64,000 nt of DNA from JAXMDC01 sp046349035 (GTDB lineage Bacteria; Pseudomonadota; Alphaproteobacteria; Rhizobiales; Kaistiaceae). Below, piece by piece: positions 36,293 to 44,145 of the stretch; positions within the stretch are counted from its first letter, which is position 1; each line of letters opens with the position of its first letter. The notes under the pieces were generated by a model. The model did not search any database. It was not told the DNA's origin and was given only the letters and a program-made list of their open reading frames with translations. A program made the position numbers and the translations under genes. The DNA lies in NCBI GenBank assembly GCA_046349035.1, contig JAXMDC010000002.1, forward strand, positions 744,001 to 808,000. The letters run 5' to 3'.

Positions 36293-37632
36293 AACTGACG
36301 CTCATCAAGCCGACTATCGGCCGTCCCGAGCACAGTCTCTATGTCGACGAGGGGCGGATGGAGCCGCTCAATCTCGGTGTCCTTGCCGCCTTGACGCCGC
36401 CGGATGTGACCGTCGTCATGTACGACGACCGCTGCGAGCCGATCCCCTATCACGAGCCGACCGACCTCGTTGCCATCACCGTCGAAACCTACACCGCGCG
36501 CCGGTCCTACGAGATCGCGGCGGAGTATCGCCGCCGCGGCGTGCCGGTGATCATGGGCGGGTTCCAACCCACATTCGCGCCGGAGGAATGCGCTGAGCAC
36601 GCCGACGCGTTGTTCATCGGCGACGCCGAGTTGGGCTGGGCGAGTGTCATCGAGGACGCCCGCAAGGGCGCTCTCAAGCCGCGCTACGAGTCCGCGCCCG
36701 GCCGGCCGCAGACCGGCGTCCTGACCCGGCGTGACATCTATGAGGGCAAGGGATACCTGCCGATCAGCTTGCTGCAGTTCACGCGCGGCTGCCGCTTCGC
36801 CTGCGACTTCTGCGCTGTCACCCGCTATTTCGATCACAAGCACTACGTCCGCGCGATCGACGAGACCCTCGCCGAGGTAGAGAGTCAGAAACGCAAACTT
36901 TTGTTCTTCGTGGACGACAATATCGCGTCGAACCGAGCTGCACTCCGCGACCTCTGCCGCGAGCTCGTTCCCTATCGGCTGAACTGGGTCAGCCAAGCGT
37001 CGATCGACGTCACGCAGGACCGCGAGCTGATGCAGCTCATGGCCGATTCCGGTTGCCTCGGCCACATCATGGGGTTCGAGTCGATCTCTCGTGAAAGCAT
37101 CCGCGAGGCCCGCAAGGCTCCCAACATTGGCAAGTTCGACCAGTATGTGACGCAGATCGGCGTATTGCGCGAGTACGGATTGCAGACCTGGGCAGCCTTT
37201 ACGCTCGGCTACGATCACGACACCGTTGACAGCATCCGGGCGACCCTCGACTTCGCCCTGAAGAACCGCTTCACCTTCGCGGCCTTCAACATCCTGATGC
37301 CCTATCCCAACACGCCGCTCTACGACCGCTTACAGAAGGAGGGCCGCCACCTCTACGATGGCAAATGGTGGCTCCACCCTAAGTACCGCTTCAATGACTG
37401 TTCGTTCGTTCCGACCCAAATGTCCCCGGATGAACTCACCCGCGTCTGCTACGAGGCGCGGCAGGCCTTCAACACTATCCCTGCAATGCTGCGGCGCTTC
37501 TCCGACCTCAAGACCAACATGCGCACACTTAATCGTATGCGGCGGTTCTGGCAGTTCACTCCGGTGTTCCGCAAAGAGGTCTTTAAGAAGCACGGCATGG
37601 TCTTCGGCCACTTCGGACATCGCCCCCAATGA
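36289..37632 (+). CDS. B12-binding-domain radical SAM enzyme (fourth of four)
   Basis: A 447-aa protein from a GTG overlapping the previous stop. B12-like domain with GRMEPLNLGVLAALTPPDV, VETYTARRSYEIAAEY and VIMGGFQPTFAPEE; cluster motif C168-RFA-C172-DF-C175. The barrel has LFFVDDNIASN, GHIMGFESISRES, AAFTLGYDHD and LMPYPNTPLYDRLQ. It is closest to the second enzyme by the shared N-terminal motif. The stop overlaps the next ATG (ATGA). Confidence 0.9.
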   Translation: MKLTLIKPTIGRPEHSLYVDEGRMEPLNLGVLAALTPPDVTVVMYDDRCEPIPYHEPTDLVAITVETYTARRSYEIAAEYRRRGVPVIMGGFQPTFAPEECAEHADALFIGDAELGWASVIEDARKGALKPRYESAPGRPQTGVLTRRDIYEGKGYLPISLLQFTRGCRFACDFCAVTRYFDHKHYVRAIDETLAEVESQKRKLLFFVDDNIASNRAALRDLCRELVPYRLNWVSQASIDVTQDRELMQLMADSGCLGHIMGFESISRESIREARKAPNIGKFDQYVTQIGVLREYGLQTWAAFTLGYDHDTVDSIRATLDFALKNRFTFAAFNILMPYPNTPLYDRLQKEGRHLYDGKWWLHPKYRFNDCSFVPTQMSPDELTRVCYEARQAFNTIPAMLRRFSDLKTNMRTLNRMRRFWQFTPVFRKEVFKKHGMVFGHFGHRPQ

Positions 37633-38291
37633 GGCGCTTCTTCGGGCTGTACGAATGGGTAGGTCCGCTGCTGCTCACGCCGTTGGCGATCTGGCTTTGG
37701 CTGCTGGCGAGCAGAGGGAATTGGGCCGTGTCGGCGATCGGACTGGCGATTCCGGTGCTCCACGGCTACGTCGTACCGGGCGTTGGGTGCGCCCTGCTAA
37801 GGGTTTGGTCGTTCACCGCGCGCCGCGGCGGCGGCGGCTTCCTTCCTCAGCACGGTTTCCTTTTCGGCAGCGCCACCTCGGCAACCGCCGCAGTGCTGTT
37901 TTTGTTGAGCGGCGGGGCGCCGTCCGCGGTCCGCGCGACACTCGTCGCCTCGGTTCTGCTCGCGATCAACTGGGCCGTCGATGCCCTTGCGATCCGCCAC
38001 GGCGCACTCATCGTGCGCAATCAGCGTTGGGCCGACGGCGCCTCCGCCTGGGCCATTGCCGGCGACTATGTCGTGTGGTTCTTCGGGCTCTCCGGTCTGG
38101 CCTATGCGGCAATCATGCTCGCGGTGCTCGCGGCGAGCCCGCCGGCGAGCGGCGGCGGCGATATCTTGGCCTGGACGCTTCATGGCCTGCTCACGACAAC
38201 GGTTCCGCCGACCCTTGCCTACATCGCATCATCATGGCTGCAGCATGGGCATTCCGGTTGCCGGCCGATCGCCCCGCGAGGCGCCGAATGA
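37629..38291 (+). CDS. Polytopic membrane protein of unknown function
   Basis: A 220-aa protein with about six predicted helices (WVGPLLLTPLAIWLWLLA; WAVSAIGLAIPVLHGYVV; FGSATSATAAVLFLLSG; TLVASVLLAINWAVDALAI; VVWFFGLSGLAYAAIMLAVLA; ILAWTLHGLLTTTVPPTLAYI). No catalytic motif is obvious. It is coupled to the fourth radical SAM gene and to the diiron gene by ATGA overlaps. It may anchor or house a lipid-linked step or act in export. Confidence 0.6.
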   Translation: MRRFFGLYEWVGPLLLTPLAIWLWLLASRGNWAVSAIGLAIPVLHGYVVPGVGCALLRVWSFTARRGGGGFLPQHGFLFGSATSATAAVLFLLSGGAPSAVRATLVASVLLAINWAVDALAIRHGALIVRNQRWADGASAWAIAGDYVVWFFGLSGLAYAAIMLAVLAASPPASGGGDILAWTLHGLLTTTVPPTLAYIASSWLQHGHSGCRPIAPRGAE

Positions 38292-39259
38292 GGGAACAGG
38301 CGGCGGAGGGACCGAGCGCCGCAGCGGCCGAGGCGGGCGATCACGCGCACTTTCCGACGGACATCGCCGTCGATTTCCGCCGTCCCTTCGTCCCCGAACA
38401 TCGCACCCAGCTCTACTACACGCCGCTCTACCGTTCCCTCCATTTCGAGCACCGGCTCCGGTACAATCAGCTCTTTGCGCTCCGCCTCAACGAATATGCG
38501 ATGATGTTGGAGGAGGAGCTGACCGATCGGGTGATGAAGCGCGTCGTGAGCCGCATCGGACCTGCCCGACACCCGGACATCGTCGACGCCGTAGGCCGGT
38601 TGCGCGCGGAAGAAGCCCATCATCGACAAATGTTTGGCGGCATCAACCGGTCGATACGGCCCGATCTCTATCCGATCGGCCGCGATCGGTTCTTCTCCGT
38701 GTTGCCGCTCTGGGCTCGGGGCGCGTTTCCTGCGGCCGGAGTGCTTTCTCGTTGGTTCTCGTTCGTCCTCTGGTATGCGATCGCAATGGAGGAGGCCTCA
38801 GTCGCGCTGGCTCGCGAGATGGCAGGGGATAAGGAGACCGAGACCCTTGGCCCGCTCGATCCTGCATTCGCGTCGATCTATGCCGCTCACGCCAAGGACG
38901 AGGCGCGCCACGTCAGACTGGAGCAGCGATTGATCGATCTTGCCCTGATCGGCGACCGGCCACGGCGCCGCAAATGGGATGCCATTCTGTTTCGCCAAAT
39001 GTTGATTGGCCTCTGTACCCCCACCCGCGGCGGGTCCGGCGTTCGGGTCATCCGCCAGTTGGTGCGGGACATGCCGGAACTGCAGAACCGGGAGGACGAG
39101 ATGATCCAGGCGGTCCTCGACCTCGGCCGGCACCGCGAGTTCCAAATCAGCCTGTTCAATCGCGAGATGATGCCCGTCGCCTTCGCCATTTACGACCGCA
39201 TTCCGGAGTTGGCGAATCTGGGGGAAAGGATGCCGGGCTACGTCCGACAATCCGCCTGA
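38288..39259 (+). CDS. AurF-like diiron N-oxygenase
   Basis: A 323-aa helical protein of the p-aminobenzoate N-oxygenase (AurF) family. Candidate diiron ligands sit in two ExxH-like pairs: E75-E78 region (MMLEEELTD), E108/E109-x-H111 (RAEEAHH), E168/E169 (AMEEAS), and H201..E205-x-x-H208 (HAKDEARHV). Known members oxidise aromatic or aliphatic amines to hydroxylamines, nitro or azoxy precursors. Its presence suggests an N-oxygenated product for this cluster. It is coupled upstream by ATGA; the next gene starts 25 bp after its stop. Alternative: a ferritin-like hydroxylase. Confidence 0.75.
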   Translation: MREQAAEGPSAAAAEAGDHAHFPTDIAVDFRRPFVPEHRTQLYYTPLYRSLHFEHRLRYNQLFALRLNEYAMMLEEELTDRVMKRVVSRIGPARHPDIVDAVGRLRAEEAHHRQMFGGINRSIRPDLYPIGRDRFFSVLPLWARGAFPAAGVLSRWFSFVLWYAIAMEEASVALAREMAGDKETETLGPLDPAFASIYAAHAKDEARHVRLEQRLIDLALIGDRPRRRKWDAILFRQMLIGLCTPTRGGSGVRVIRQLVRDMPELQNREDEMIQAVLDLGRHREFQISLFNREMMPVAFAIYDRIPELANLGERMPGYVRQSA

Positions 39260-39284
39260 GCTGCCCGACGGCTTCTCGCTGTCG

Positions 39285-39887
39285 ATGAACCTGGTACCGG
39301 CCGCCTGGCTGGCCGCCGGCGGGTGGCTGGTTTGGCACGTCGGCTCGAGCGGCGGACCTTGGCTCTGGATTGCCCTAGGCTGGGTCTATGTCCTGCCGCC
39401 GCTTGTGGGCCGCACAATACTGCTCGCTTTCGGCCGGCCGGAGGGACGGTTCAATCAGCGCCAGCCCGGTTACCGCGTGTGGTGGGTACTCACGCAGCTG
39501 CAGATACCCTACGGCCGACTCCCAATTCTGGAGGAGGCGTTGCGGCTGATCCCCGCACTCTATCCGCTTTGGATTGCGCTCTGGGGAGGATCGCTCAGCC
39601 CATTTGCCTACGTCGCGCCCGGGGTGGTCATCACCGATCGCTACCTGGTTCGCGTTGGCCGTCGGGCGGTCCTGGGCTATCGCGCCACTCTTGCCGGGCA
39701 CATCGTCTCGCGCGGGGCAGACGGCCGATGGGAGCTTCTCGCCGCGCCCCCGATAGTGGAGGAGTCGGCTCTCCTCGGCGGCGATAGCGGCCTCGGCCCG
39801 GGCGCGCGGGTGAAAAGGGGAGCGATGCTGCCTTATGGCCGCCGGCTCGGACCCTACAGCCAATGGCCGCGGAGCGGTGGCGAATGA
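39285..39887 (+). CDS. Membrane-associated protein, possibly hexapeptide-like, unknown
   Basis: A 200-aa protein. The N-terminal third is hydrophobic (AAWLAAGGWLVWHV; PWLWIALGWVYVLPPLV). The C-terminal half has short turn-like repeats (YVAPGVVITDRYLVRVG; ALLGGDSGLGPGARVKRGAM) that could be left-handed beta-helix rungs of an acyltransferase, but they are too irregular to be sure. The frame is open upstream of the ATG with no clear earlier start. It is coupled to the desaturase gene by ATGA. Confidence 0.5.
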   Translation: MNLVPAAWLAAGGWLVWHVGSSGGPWLWIALGWVYVLPPLVGRTILLAFGRPEGRFNQRQPGYRVWWVLTQLQIPYGRLPILEEALRLIPALYPLWIALWGGSLSPFAYVAPGVVITDRYLVRVGRRAVLGYRATLAGHIVSRGADGRWELLAAPPIVEESALLGGDSGLGPGARVKRGAMLPYGRRLGPYSQWPRSGGE

Positions 39888-40798
39888 GCAGCGCGCCGAT
39901 CCCCGCTGGGCGCAACCTCTCGATAGGCGCAGTCGCGCTCGCGGCCTGCGCCGCGTTGCTGTGGCTGGCGGCGCACGGTCCGTGGTGGTGCGTGCTGGGT
40001 TCGGCAATCGCCTTCTCGTTCGCCAACAACACGCTGTTCTCGCTGCTTCACGAAGCGGTGCATGGCAACTTCTCGCCCAACCGGCGGGTCAATCTTGCTG
40101 CCGGCCGCATCTTCGCCGCGCTCTTTCCGACAAGCTTCACCGTGCAGAGGGTCAGCCATCTCGGCCATCATCGTCGCAATCGGTCGGATGTCGAACTCTA
40201 CGACTATGTCCTGCCGGGTCAGTCGTGGTGGCTGAAGGCCTATTGGATCTACTGCCTGCTGACCGGGTTCTATTGGTTGGCCATCCCCATGGCCGGACTG
40301 GTCTACTTCCTTTGCCCCTGGGGCTTCCGCTCGCGTGCCTTCCTTGAAGGACCCGCCCGCTGGTGGGGCTTCGAGCCCTTCATCGCCGATGTTCGCCGGG
40401 AGCCGCCGCTCCGCATTTGGCTCGAGTATGCCTTCGCCGGCGCCGTTCAGGCCGGGCTCTTCCTTCTCCTCGACCTGAATTGGGCGGCCTGGTTCGCCTG
40501 CTATTGGGCGTTCGGGCTCAATTGGAGCTCGGTTCAATACACCGATCACGCCTGGTCGGTCCGCGATACCATCGAAGGTGCTTGGAACCTGAAGCGCTGG
40601 CCGTTCATCCAGGCGGTGTTCCTAAACTACAACCTGCATCTCGCCCATCATCGAGAGCCGGGGCTCCCTTGGACGGCGCTGCCGCAGCAACTGCGACCGC
40701 AGGACCCGATGCCGGGCTTTTGGACGATCTACCGGCGACTGTGGCTCGGGCCGCGTCCCGCGCCGGCGGTAACGAGGACCGCTCTCCATGAATCCTGA
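39884..40798 (+). CDS. Membrane fatty acid desaturase
   Basis: A 304-aa integral membrane diiron desaturase/hydroxylase. The three His boxes are present: H56-EAV-H60, H92-LG-H95-H96 and H252-LA-H255-H256. Helices surround them as in the family. The acceptor may be a fatty acyl lipid or carotenoid-like molecule; family resemblance is to acyl-lipid desaturases. Its inclusion implies that the product has a lipid chain. The start overlaps the previous stop by ATGA. Confidence 0.85.
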   Translation: MSSAPIPAGRNLSIGAVALAACAALLWLAAHGPWWCVLGSAIAFSFANNTLFSLLHEAVHGNFSPNRRVNLAAGRIFAALFPTSFTVQRVSHLGHHRRNRSDVELYDYVLPGQSWWLKAYWIYCLLTGFYWLAIPMAGLVYFLCPWGFRSRAFLEGPARWWGFEPFIADVRREPPLRIWLEYAFAGAVQAGLFLLLDLNWAAWFACYWAFGLNWSSVQYTDHAWSVRDTIEGAWNLKRWPFIQAVFLNYNLHLAHHREPGLPWTALPQQLRPQDPMPGFWTIYRRLWLGPRPAPAVTRTALHES

Positions 40799-40811
40799 TC
40801 GGAGGTGGAAG

Positions 40812-41432
40812 ATGCTGAAAAGGCTGTTCTATTCCCTGATGCTGATTGCCGTCGCCTTCCCCGCGGCGGCGCAAAACCTTTCGCCGGCGGGCACCGAGGC
40901 CGACCATGCCGCGCTCCGTGATCTCAAGACCGCGCTCGTCACGGCGATCAACAAGCAGGACTTCGACGGCATCCGCCGTTTCGTCCACGAGCCGATGCTG
41001 GCGACGGCGATAACTCAGGATAGCTTTGTCGGTGTCGGTAGTCTGGCTGATTACTTCAAAGCGCTCTTCACCCGCGGCACCCTGAGAATCAAGAGCATCC
41101 AGATCACCGGCGAGGCCGACGAACTCTCGCAGATCTACACGGGGACCTTCGCGGTCGCGCGCGGCTCAAGTCGCGAGACCTATGAATTGGCCGACGGGCG
41201 GAAATTCGAGATGGCCGGGCGCTGGACTGCCACATCCGTGAAGGAACCCGACGGCCAATGGAAGGTTTTGGCCATTCACGACGGCGCGAATTTCCTCGAC
41301 AACCCTGTCGTTCTGGCTATCGAAAGGTCGATCCCGACAATCGCCGCGGGCGCCGGTGGGGCGGGGCTAGTGGCCGGCTTCCTGGCCGGCTGGCTCATCT
41401 CGCGCGGCCGCCGATCGGCATCGCCCGCCTGA
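40812..41432 (+). CDS. Exported SnoaL/DUF4440-like protein with C-terminal helix
   Basis: A 206-aa protein from the ATG at 40812, which has a good GGAGGTGG ribosome-binding site and puts the signal peptide (RLFYSLMLIAVAFPAAAQ) at the N-terminus; an ATG at 40788 overlapping the desaturase gene is the alternative. The central domain (ALVTAINKQDFDGIRRFVHEP; YKAL-type DYFKALF; GQWKVLAIHDGANF) resembles NTF2-like SnoaL/DUF4440 folds. A C-terminal helix (IAAGAGGAGLVAGFLAGWLIS) anchors it. It is the last gene of the operon and overlaps the convergent PAP2 gene by 38 bp. Confidence 0.65.
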   Translation: MLKRLFYSLMLIAVAFPAAAQNLSPAGTEADHAALRDLKTALVTAINKQDFDGIRRFVHEPMLATAITQDSFVGVGSLADYFKALFTRGTLRIKSIQITGEADELSQIYTGTFAVARGSSRETYELADGRKFEMAGRWTATSVKEPDGQWKVLAIHDGANFLDNPVVLAIERSIPTIAAGAGGAGLVAGFLAGWLISRGRRSASPA

Positions 41433-42012
41433 TCAGGAGAGCGAGGGCCAGCCCTGCGGCGACGTCGGCCAGATGATGCTCGTGAACGAAGAGGGTGGAC
41501 GCGGCAATGAGACCGATCCATGCGCGGAGCAAGATCGCCGGCACTCCGCAGACAGCCTCCGCCGAAGCCAGCAGCACGATCGACGACCCGGCGACGTGAA
41601 GCGACGGGAAGAGGTTGTGCGGGCCGACCGATCTGATGATCTGAAACAATGCCGCAAATGGCTCGGCAATCGGCGGGTCGGGAGGAAATCCGTGAGTAGT
41701 CGGCAGAACGAGAAAGACCGCCCCGGAAATCAGGACGGCCGCAACCGACTGTTTGGTCAGCGCTTCGAACCTGTCCTCGGGAAGCACGAAAAGCGGCACG
41801 CCATATGCGGGCAACAGCGAGACATAAGGCACGACCATCCACGGCCAAAGGGGCCAGGCGCGCTCCCAATCCAGGGCGATGACCAGCGGGTGGCTCGCTG
41901 CGGCGCCGCGCCAAATGCCGAGCGCGTAAACCGGAACGAAGACGACACAAAAGGTGGCGACGAACCGCGAATACGCTGTCGCCCTAAGTTTTTCGATGTT
42001 TCGGAGGGACAT
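41395..42012 (-). CDS. PAP2 superfamily membrane phosphatase/transferase
   Basis: About 205 aa, multi-helix. PAP2 motifs are visible: FPSLHVAGS (phosphatase motif 2) and HEHHLADVAAG (motif 3). The first PAP2 motif is replaced by a weak LPTTHGFPPD-like region, as in inositol-phosphoryl-transferase-like members. Met at 42012 gives the better start; 42030 is possible. It is convergent with and overlaps the last gene of the radical SAM operon by 38 bp. It could dephosphorylate or transfer a lipid headgroup. Confidence 0.75.
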   Translation of the reverse strand: MSLRNIEKLRATAYSRFVATFCVVFVPVYALGIWRGAAASHPLVIALDWERAWPLWPWMVVPYVSLLPAYGVPLFVLPEDRFEALTKQSVAAVLISGAVFLVLPTTHGFPPDPPIAEPFAALFQIIRSVGPHNLFPSLHVAGSSIVLLASAEAVCGVPAILLRAWIGLIAASTLFVHEHHLADVAAGLALALLIRRAMPIGGRAR

Positions 42013-42162
42013 TGGCAAGCCAGAACACATGTTATGCGGTGGGCCAGGAGTCGTGAACGCACACAGTGTTCGGAAACAGGCTGGATGCGGAGCAACGCGG
42101 TGCCCTAGTGCGCATCCTCGGCCGCATCCCTCCGAGGAAACTATCTGGCAAATAGCTCATCG

Positions 42163-42789
42163 TCACCGGATAGATCCGGCTCTGACGGGTCCGGATAGAT
42201 CGGTCCAAGCCGGGGCAGGGTGTGGCCTGCAACCGCTTCCAAGGCGGCATATTCGTCCGGCGTGAGGTCGCGCGACCGTCCCCACCGAGTTCCAAGGGAG
42301 CGCGAGGGGAAACCCATCGTCGAGCCCGCGATGATCCAGCGCTCCTACGCGGGCGATAGCTGCGGACGTCACCTCGATCTCAACGGTTGAGGCATCGCTG
42401 TTCACGCCGCGGATCGCGATCTCGATGTCGAACCGGAGGCCCAAAGTGCCTGTCGGTCCGTTCGCCATCCAGGGGTACGTACAAAAGCCGGGCGCAATAC
42501 AGCCGGGCGGGAGCGAAAAGGGATGAGTAACGCCCCTGTAGATGCCTACGAAAACCGGTCCTTCGCCCTGGATGGCTTCGGCCCAAGGTAGCCCCCGCTT
42601 CTGCGGTGAGCGGGGCGGCGGATCTGGCACTGGAGGCAACCGATACGGCCCGACCATGCGGTCTCGGAAAGGCACGTCTCGTGCCAATGGCGCCGCTAAA
42701 GGCAACTCCGGGGCTTGGGCTTGCGTATTCGAGTTCGCCCCGAAATGGCAAAGGCAAAGGGCACCCGCCCAGGCAAACCAACGCCGCAT
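42163..42789 (-). CDS. Secreted hypothetical protein
   Basis: A 208-aa protein whose start at 42789 gives a signal peptide (RRWFAWAGALCLCHFGANSNTQAQA). The mature part is Pro-rich, then GEGPVFVGIYRGVTHPFSLP, a pair of Cys (GCIAPGFC) and a strand-rich segment (LRFDIEIAIRGVNSDASTVEIEVTS). No family recognised. It is adjacent to tRNA-Ser, at the tRNA end of the proposed island. Confidence 0.45.
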   Translation of the reverse strand: MRRWFAWAGALCLCHFGANSNTQAQAPELPLAAPLARDVPFRDRMVGPYRLPPVPDPPPRSPQKRGLPWAEAIQGEGPVFVGIYRGVTHPFSLPPGCIAPGFCTYPWMANGPTGTLGLRFDIEIAIRGVNSDASTVEIEVTSAAIARVGALDHRGLDDGFPLALPWNSVGTVARPHAGRICRLGSGCRPHPAPAWTDLSGPVRAGSIR

Positions 42790-43038
42790 TGAAACACCCC
42801 ACGCGGCAAGCACTTCCACCCCACGATGGCGGCGATGGTGTGGCTGAGTACGATTGAACGGGTGTTTGCCTCCCATCGGGTGCGCCGCCTGAACGGCAGG
42901 GCGGAACCTCGCGAGAACGAGCCGCCGTTGGAGGGGAGTGAGTGCCCGACAGAAGCCCCGCCAATTTGGGGGCCGATTTGGGGACTAGACCCTCGACCGA
43001 ATCGAAATTCGATTTAAAAACAAATAGTTGTATAAAGC

Positions 43039-43058
43039 TTGTGGCGGATGGGGTGGGA
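43039..43058 (-). repeat. attR-like core in tRNA-Ser 3' end
   Basis: Identical 20-bp copy of 25404-25423, here part of the intact tRNA-Ser gene (3' 17 nt of the tRNA plus three flanking bases). Confidence 0.65.
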
Positions 43059-43131
43059 TTCGAACCCACGAGACGGTTGCCCGCCTGGCGGTTTTCAAGA
43101 CCGCTGCCTTAGACCGCTCGGCCACCCATCC
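43042..43131 (-). tRNA. tRNA-Ser(UGA)
   Basis: 90-nt gene on the minus strand. Acceptor strand GGATGGG pairs with CCCATCC, discriminator G, encoded CCA. TGGCCGAGCGG D-arm, anticodon loop CTTGAAA (UGA), a long variable arm and the T-arm GTGGG-TTCGAAT-CCCAC are all present. Class II structure fits serine. Confidence 0.97.
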
Positions 43132-43285
43132 GCGCCCACCAATGCCGGTCGAGGGCGAGGGGCGCAAGGGTTAACGCGCCGGTAACCATCGCCCTTCAAG
43201 TCAGGCGTCCGCCGCCACATCCTCAAGCGCTCCTTAACCGCCCGCGCGCTGATGTCCCATTTTCGGCGGACCGGGACAGGGGCGC

Positions 43286-44071
43286 ATGCGCATCGAGGGC
43301 AAGGCGGCGTGGAGCGGAGCGATCGCAGTCTGCCGCATCGCCACGATCTTGACGGCTCTCTGTCTCCTTGCCGGCTGCGGCGGCCTCTGGCCTTCCGCAT
43401 CGCGCGGTTTTCGCCCGAGCGACTATGGCGTCTCCGCCAGCCCCCGGGTCGTCGACTATGGCGAACCGGTGCCGCGCGGCGGCGGGCGGCAGATTGTCGG
43501 CAAGCCCTACATGGTCGCCGGCCGCTGGTATTACCCAGCCGACGTTTCGCGCTATTCCCGCGTCGGGACCGCCTCCTGGTACGGTTTGGACTTCCATGGC
43601 CGCTATACGGCCAACGGCGAGGTCTACGACATGGACTCGCTCTCCGCCGCGCATACGACGCTGCCGCTGCCGAGCTACGCCCGCGTGACCAACCTCGTTA
43701 ACGGCCGCTCGGTGGTCGTGCGCGTCAACGACCGCGGCCCTTATGTCGGCGATCGCCTGATCGATCTTTCCGCCCGAGCAGCCGAACTCCTCGATTTCAA
43801 GGAAGCAGGAACCGCGCAGGTGCGCGTCGACTATGTCGGCATGGCTCCCCTGGACGGGCTCGACGGAGCCGAACTCGCCGCGACCTATCGTGGGCCGGGC
43901 GTGCGCTATGGCGCGCGGGAGGCGCAACTGCGGACGGCCCGCTCGGCTGAGTCGACCGCCGCTCCGGCGCTCGCCTCCGCTCGACCTGGTGGAAGCGACT
44001 CGTTGGGTAGCCTGATCCAACCGGCCGCCTCCCAGCCATCTTCGGAGCGGACAGCATCCATTCGCCGCTAG
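43286..44071 (+). CDS. rlpA: RlpA-like septal lytic transglycosylase lipoprotein
   Basis: A 261-aa outer-membrane lipoprotein. The lipobox LLAGC places the lipidated Cys at C31. The double-psi beta-barrel domain is recognisable by GTASWYGLDFHGRYTANGE, the catalytic Asp region VRVNDRGPYVGDRLIDLS and VRVDYVGMAPLDG. The C-terminal tail is low-complexity; no SPOR domain is evident. RlpA cleaves naked glycan at the septum. It is followed 74 bp later by a PBP-like gene, the usual rlpA-dac pairing in alphaproteobacteria. Confidence 0.88.
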   Translation: MRIEGKAAWSGAIAVCRIATILTALCLLAGCGGLWPSASRGFRPSDYGVSASPRVVDYGEPVPRGGGRQIVGKPYMVAGRWYYPADVSRYSRVGTASWYGLDFHGRYTANGEVYDMDSLSAAHTTLPLPSYARVTNLVNGRSVVVRVNDRGPYVGDRLIDLSARAAELLDFKEAGTAQVRVDYVGMAPLDGLDGAELAATYRGPGVRYGAREAQLRTARSAESTAAPALASARPGGSDSLGSLIQPAASQPSSERTASIRR

Positions 44072-44145
44072 ACACGAGATTTTTGCCGCCGCTCGATTGA
44101 ACGCGCCTCCCGGCGGGGACTAGGATTGCCGAGGGCGAGGGCAGT

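Larger units (their letters stand above)
25404..43058. mobile_element. Probable genomic island integrated at tRNA-Ser(UGA)
   Basis: Bounded by two identical 20-bp direct repeats, one of which is the 3' end of an intact tRNA-Ser gene. The interval lies on the 3' side of the tRNA, as expected for site-specific insertion. Its tRNA-distal end holds an HTH gene of a type common in rhizobial accessory DNA and remnants of phage genes. No integrase was found, so the element would be immobilised or decayed. Cargo includes the radical SAM/GH3 operon. Confidence 0.5.
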
